Assembly (NCBI GenBank): GCA_964035545.1
Contig: OZ037769.1
Span: 9,277,429-9,341,428 of the forward strand
DNA length: 64,000 nucleotides
Direction: 5' to 3'
From: Bugula neritina
Lineage: Eukaryota > Bryozoa > Gymnolaemata > Cheilostomatida > Bugulidae
Made by a program: the position numbers and the translations under genes. Under the pieces are notes generated by a model, which saw only the letters and a list, made by a program, of their open reading frames with translations, was not told the origin of the DNA and made no database searches. Positions 60,518-64,000 of this stretch are shown piece after piece. Each line of letters begins with the position of its first letter. The first letter of the stretch is position 1.

Positions 60518-60833
60518 GAACCGAGCATTATACCACGTGATTAGCGTGCGGGTATAAAATATCCGACAGCTGATAAAAAGTATTGTTAGCCGTATGATTG
60601 TACTATTTAACAAGAGAAACAAGACTAATATATTCTACTGGGGACGCTTACAACAGTCGTAATTGGTATATTATTGCTAAAGCCGAAGGTGATTGTCATT
60701 GTGCCTTGTGGTAAAGTGCCGTAAGGACCGAAGTTATACTCAAGTTATAGTCTTCTATCCCAACCTGCTGGCACCAGGTGTTAGTATAATAATTGTTTAA
60801 CTTTTAAACTTGAAGGTACTCTTGCTCCATAAA

Positions 60834-62438
60834 ATGTCGGATAAAACGTTGACTGCAAATTTAGTTGCTGGCTTTGTTGGGCATAGATTGGAAAAAGCTG
60901 GCTATGATCAATGGACAAACAATGTATGCCTGAAAAAATTTGACTTGCTCAATCATTATAATCATGGCGAAAACAAGTCTTCACACATTGCTGAAACAAT
61001 GTGTGTTGTGGGAGATGAATTTCATGACTTGTACTTCAACTCGTTTCAAGATATGGTTGGAAGCATAAACATACATGCAGATGATTTAAAAGATGTCATA
61101 TATAAAATATTTGATGTCACTTGTGAAACTGGTATTGAGTGGGGACGGATCACAGGTATTTTTGTCTTTTCTGCTATTTTGGCGGTTAAAGCTATGGATT
61201 GTAACAGAACTGATGTAGTAGAAAACATTATATCGTGGACATCTGCTTATTTGGAAAGTCAAAGATATTCGAATTGGATTAGCCAGCATAATGGATGGGT
61301 ACGTTGATCACGATCACTATGACTAACAATCTGAATATTCATATTGATATTCATACTAAATGCTATTATAGTTAACTCTCACTAAATTTAATCATATAGT
61401 TTATGGATTTAGGATTTATTTTGATGAATATATTTATAATTATATTATATAATATTAATACTAATAGTAGTAGTATTTTGATATTGAAAGAATTAAAAAT
61501 TTAAATAGTGTAGGCATAGTTTTCAATAAGGGTGTATATATTCGTAGCATAGTCATATGTAAGTAACAGTATTTGTTTTTGTCAAAATTTAAATTAAACA
61601 CCCTTCTTTTGATTATGTTTGTCACGTGAAATTTAAAGAGATAAAACTAAATTGTTTATGAACTCGAAGTTCTCTCGGTTTACCCTTTCCATGTTTTCTG
61701 AAGGTTGAAAACTTTTAACACTCAATTTAAAATCGCTTTTAGTAGTAATATTTATATTCAAAAATATGATTAAAATTCATTTTTATTTGTGGAATAAAAT
61801 TCGAGTGTACCATCAGCATGATCAAAGTATGTATTTTGCAATGACCTTTTTACCATTTGGCTACGAACTCTAACTAAAAGTCCTGTATATTATAATAATA
61901 TTTTTTATGCTTCAACTATTGTAGTTAACACTGGTGAGAGGCAATCGTAGCTATATTAATTATACTAAAAGAAAGTGTCCATTGAAATAAGACTGTCATA
62001 ATGATGTTACAGACTGTTAATACAGATACTATTGAATATATTGGATTTTGTCCACTACCTAACCCTTGTGGTTTATATATGCAACATTTTAATTGTAGGA
62101 CTCTACACTTGTTAGTAATAAGTTAAATATCAATAATTATGTGGTGATTGTGGATACTATGCTTATGCATGTAGTAATAATAAATAGTAATGATTAGAAA
62201 TTTTTCATCAGTTTTATTACTGTTGAATCATATCATAATATTTATGTAGTCTTAATTGATTTATATTCGAACAGTTTTCATACATGTTTTTTAGGCTGGG
62301 TTTGTGGTCTTCTATGATAAACGTGAGGTTGGTTATGGAAATCAAGCAGAGCACATGTTGACGAAAGCTTACAGTGTTAGCACACATGTCTTTTCAGGAG
62401 TTGCAAGTTTTGCCAAACTATTATTGCATTCCACCTAG
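60834..62438 (+). CDS. BCL-2 family multidomain protein
   Basis: Two exons, 60834-61298 and 62295-62438, give 202 residues. BH4-like NLVAGFVGHRLEKAGY (9-24), BH3-like IAETMCVVGDEF (52-63), BH1 GIEWGRITGIFVFSAI (100 on, canonical NWGRI as EWGRI) and BH2 WISQHNGW|AGFVVFYD are all present in order. The intron splits BH2 right after the Trp, as in vertebrate BCL2 and BCL2L1. With BH1-BH4 it resembles pro-survival members, which hold BH3 proteins at the mitochondrial outer membrane; BAK/BAX-like function cannot be excluded from sequence. The C-terminus (about 183-202, HVFSGVASFAKLLLHST) is only mildly hydrophobic, so membrane anchoring is uncertain. An in-frame TTG lies 8 codons upstream but ATG 60834 is preferred. 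It diverges from CCT3 and converges on the gene at 62453. Confidence 0.9.
61299..62294 (+). other. intron of the BCL-2 homologue: nothing else seen
   Basis: A 996-bp A+T-rich intron with no tandem repeats or coding potential that I could identify. It may carry the 3' UTR of the antisense gene that ends at 62453. Confidence 0.5.
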
Positions 62439-62452
62439 ATGCTATCCTTATC

Positions 62453-63692
62453 TTAAATGCTCAATACATGCATGCTACTTCGAGACATTACTGCCAGTAG
62501 CTGATCCACCTGGTGCTCAAGTTCTGTGAGACAAAGACGAGAATCATTCAAGCTAGATTCTGCCTAAATGAGGTCTAGTAATGTGCTCTCAGATGCTGAG
62601 GCTGTTAAGAGTGTAATCTAGAATAATCATGGTAGACAGCAAATTGCAGTTTTCACTTTCTAATGTGAACTTCAAGCGCCAAGTATTGAATATATGGCCG
62701 TTGCTAGCATATTGTTGAGAATATCCATCCTTTGGTAAGTTCAATGTCTCAGAAAGATGACATTGACTTACAGCATTCATGCAGTATTCTATTGTACAAC
62801 CTACAGAAAATAAATGCCTGACTTCTACTGAGAAATGTTTAGTATGTAACTCATGTTTATATTGCAATGTGGGTAAATAGAGAGCCATCAAAGCAAATCC
62901 TTCCTGGTTCAAGTCAGTTGTAAAATATTAATTGAATTGCATTATCCTCGTTTTATATGGCATATTCAATTTTTATTGTAGAGCTTTTTTATGTGTATAT
63001 AGCAATAATATATTTTAGTAGCTTGAATATTTTATCAATAAACACCCTATCAAGTTGAATTTCACATACAATTGTTAATCAAGCATGCAAGATTAATACA
63101 CTGTGATATGTCTATCTCTCACTTTTTTCAAATTCTTCCTAGAAAATATTTAGTGAATTTTTCACTGCTCTCTTAAAGTTTTACCAGTGGGCACTGGTTT
63201 TTCATATGATAGAACTAAATTACCCAACATTGTTGAAACTCTTCTCAAGAATTCAATTGTTTACACATTTTTACTATTCAATGAAGATACAGATTGAAAA
63301 AATAATGTAAGTTTTTGACAACTCACTAGAACTGGTATAAATATTGTAAGCATCAATTATTAGTTTATAATTTACATAGGTCCTGCAGTGTTATAAACCT
63401 GGTAACAGAGCTTTTGTTTTGCTGGTAAAGAATCTAGATATAATCAATAATTGCGTAGGTACTGAAAACAATAATCATTTATTTAGATAAGCTTTTATAT
63501 ATACATATCATTATATTTTACAGAAAGCAATTATATCGGTGAAGAAAGGGTAAATAATAATATTACATTAACCACAATGTGTCAACATTTCCAATTTACT
63601 TATAAGAATACTTTTGCTATTATGTAGAAAGGAGTAAGTATAAAAATAATATCTCACTGCACCAATTTGCTGAGTGATAGACAAAATGGTGC
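62453..63692 (-). CDS. 3' end of an unrecognised gene with a coiled-coil tail (partial)
   Basis: Proposed exons in transcript order are 63663-63692, 63399-63461, 63185-63214, 62772-62899 and 62453-62563. The first four are linked in phase 1, the last in phase 0, with a TAA stop at 62453-62455. The best-supported parts are exon 62772-62899 (perfect donor GTAAGT; KHELHTKHFSVEVRHLF, VGCTIEYCMNA) and the last exon (AESSLNDSRLCLTELEHQV, then DQLLAVMSRS), whose heptad spacing suggests a short coiled coil. Two upstream exons are just 30 nt long and less certain. I do not recognise the family. The 5' end probably lies beyond the right edge. It is tail-to-tail with the BCL-2 homologue, stop codons 14 bp apart, so the 3' UTRs must overlap unless cleavage is immediate. 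Confidence 0.5.
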
Positions 63693-64000
63693 CTGAAAAG
63701 TTAACAACTAGCTGTAAGAACTATAACACTAAGTTATGTACAAATATTGAACCAACCAGTGACTTGTAATGCTATAATTATGTCAGTCTAATATATAACT
63801 ACTCTATAATAGACACTGTCTAAAATGTTACATTGAAGCTACATTTGATTAAACTACAAACAATACCAATGATGATTATATAGTATATCTAGAGACTAAT
63901 AATGCAAATGGATTAAATATATTGCTGATAAATTATGTTTAGTATGCAGAGGAGTGAATATGTATTTACAGAAACTTTACTAGGAAATATAGTTTTAAAG
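63693..64000. other. right edge: nothing identified
   Basis: A+T-rich sequence without recognised coding exon, repeat or RNA gene. It is probably intron of the minus-strand gene. Confidence 0.4.

Larger units (their letters stand above)
60105..60833. promoter_or_regulatory. shared CCT3/BCL-2 divergent promoter region
   Basis: 729 bp between opposite start codons. Close to CCT3 (60158-60200) it is CpG-rich, with ACGACGTACGAGCACGCGTG. The middle holds a heat-shock-element-like array (60434-60461), a perfect 8-bp palindrome (60496-60517) and a CACGTG E-box (60534-60539). Assignment of these sites to either gene is inference. Confidence 0.6.

Overview
This window is intron-rich, A+T-rich nuclear DNA from an animal. 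Introns are GT-AG, the code is standard, and the genes are single-copy metazoan ones: DDX1, PRODH, CEP72, CCT3, a BCL-2 family member and a BRCA1/BARD1-type tandem-BRCT protein. Short introns, small intergenic gaps and abundant simple-sequence arrays suit an early-branching invertebrate such as a sponge. That is inference; no sequence here fixes the species. All gene models were built by hand from splice signals, reading phase and remembered family motifs. Each complete model adds up to a whole number of codons.

Layout. 466-5309 (-): 5' half of DDX1, which runs off the left edge. 6454-16983 (+): complete PRODH, 11 exons. 19966-21966 (+): two-exon NHL/beta-propeller protein with no RING or B-box. 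22364-40095 (-): 19-exon gene for a protein of about 1637 residues with C-terminal BRCA1/BARD1-like tandem BRCTs; one intron holds 3 kb of satellite. 42725-49877 (+): CEP72, 12 exons. 50687-60104 (-): CCT3, 12 exons. 60834-62438 (+): two-exon BCL-2 homologue. 62453-63692 (-): 3' end of an unrecognised gene.

The genes alternate in strand, giving three head-to-head pairs (DDX1/PRODH, BRCT gene/CEP72, CCT3/BCL-2) and three tail-to-tail pairs (NHL/BRCT gene, CEP72/CCT3, BCL-2/unknown gene). The last pair has stop codons only 14 bp apart. The CCT3/BCL-2 gap is 729 bp and holds a heat-shock-element-like array, which suggests a shared stress-responsive promoter for a chaperonin subunit and a survival factor. 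The genes do not form an operon-like pathway. Their known roles are RNA helicase, mitochondrial proline oxidation, DNA-damage signalling, centriolar satellites, cytosolic chaperonin and apoptosis control.

Non-coding structure includes many minisatellites, AGT-type trinucleotide arrays in introns, two decayed non-LTR retrotransposon pieces, a GC-rich 118-bp terminal inverted repeat downstream of CEP72, three adjacent GC hairpins in CEP72 intron 1, and a palindromic G-rich element in PRODH intron 10. I found no CRISPR arrays, rRNA genes or convincing tRNA genes.
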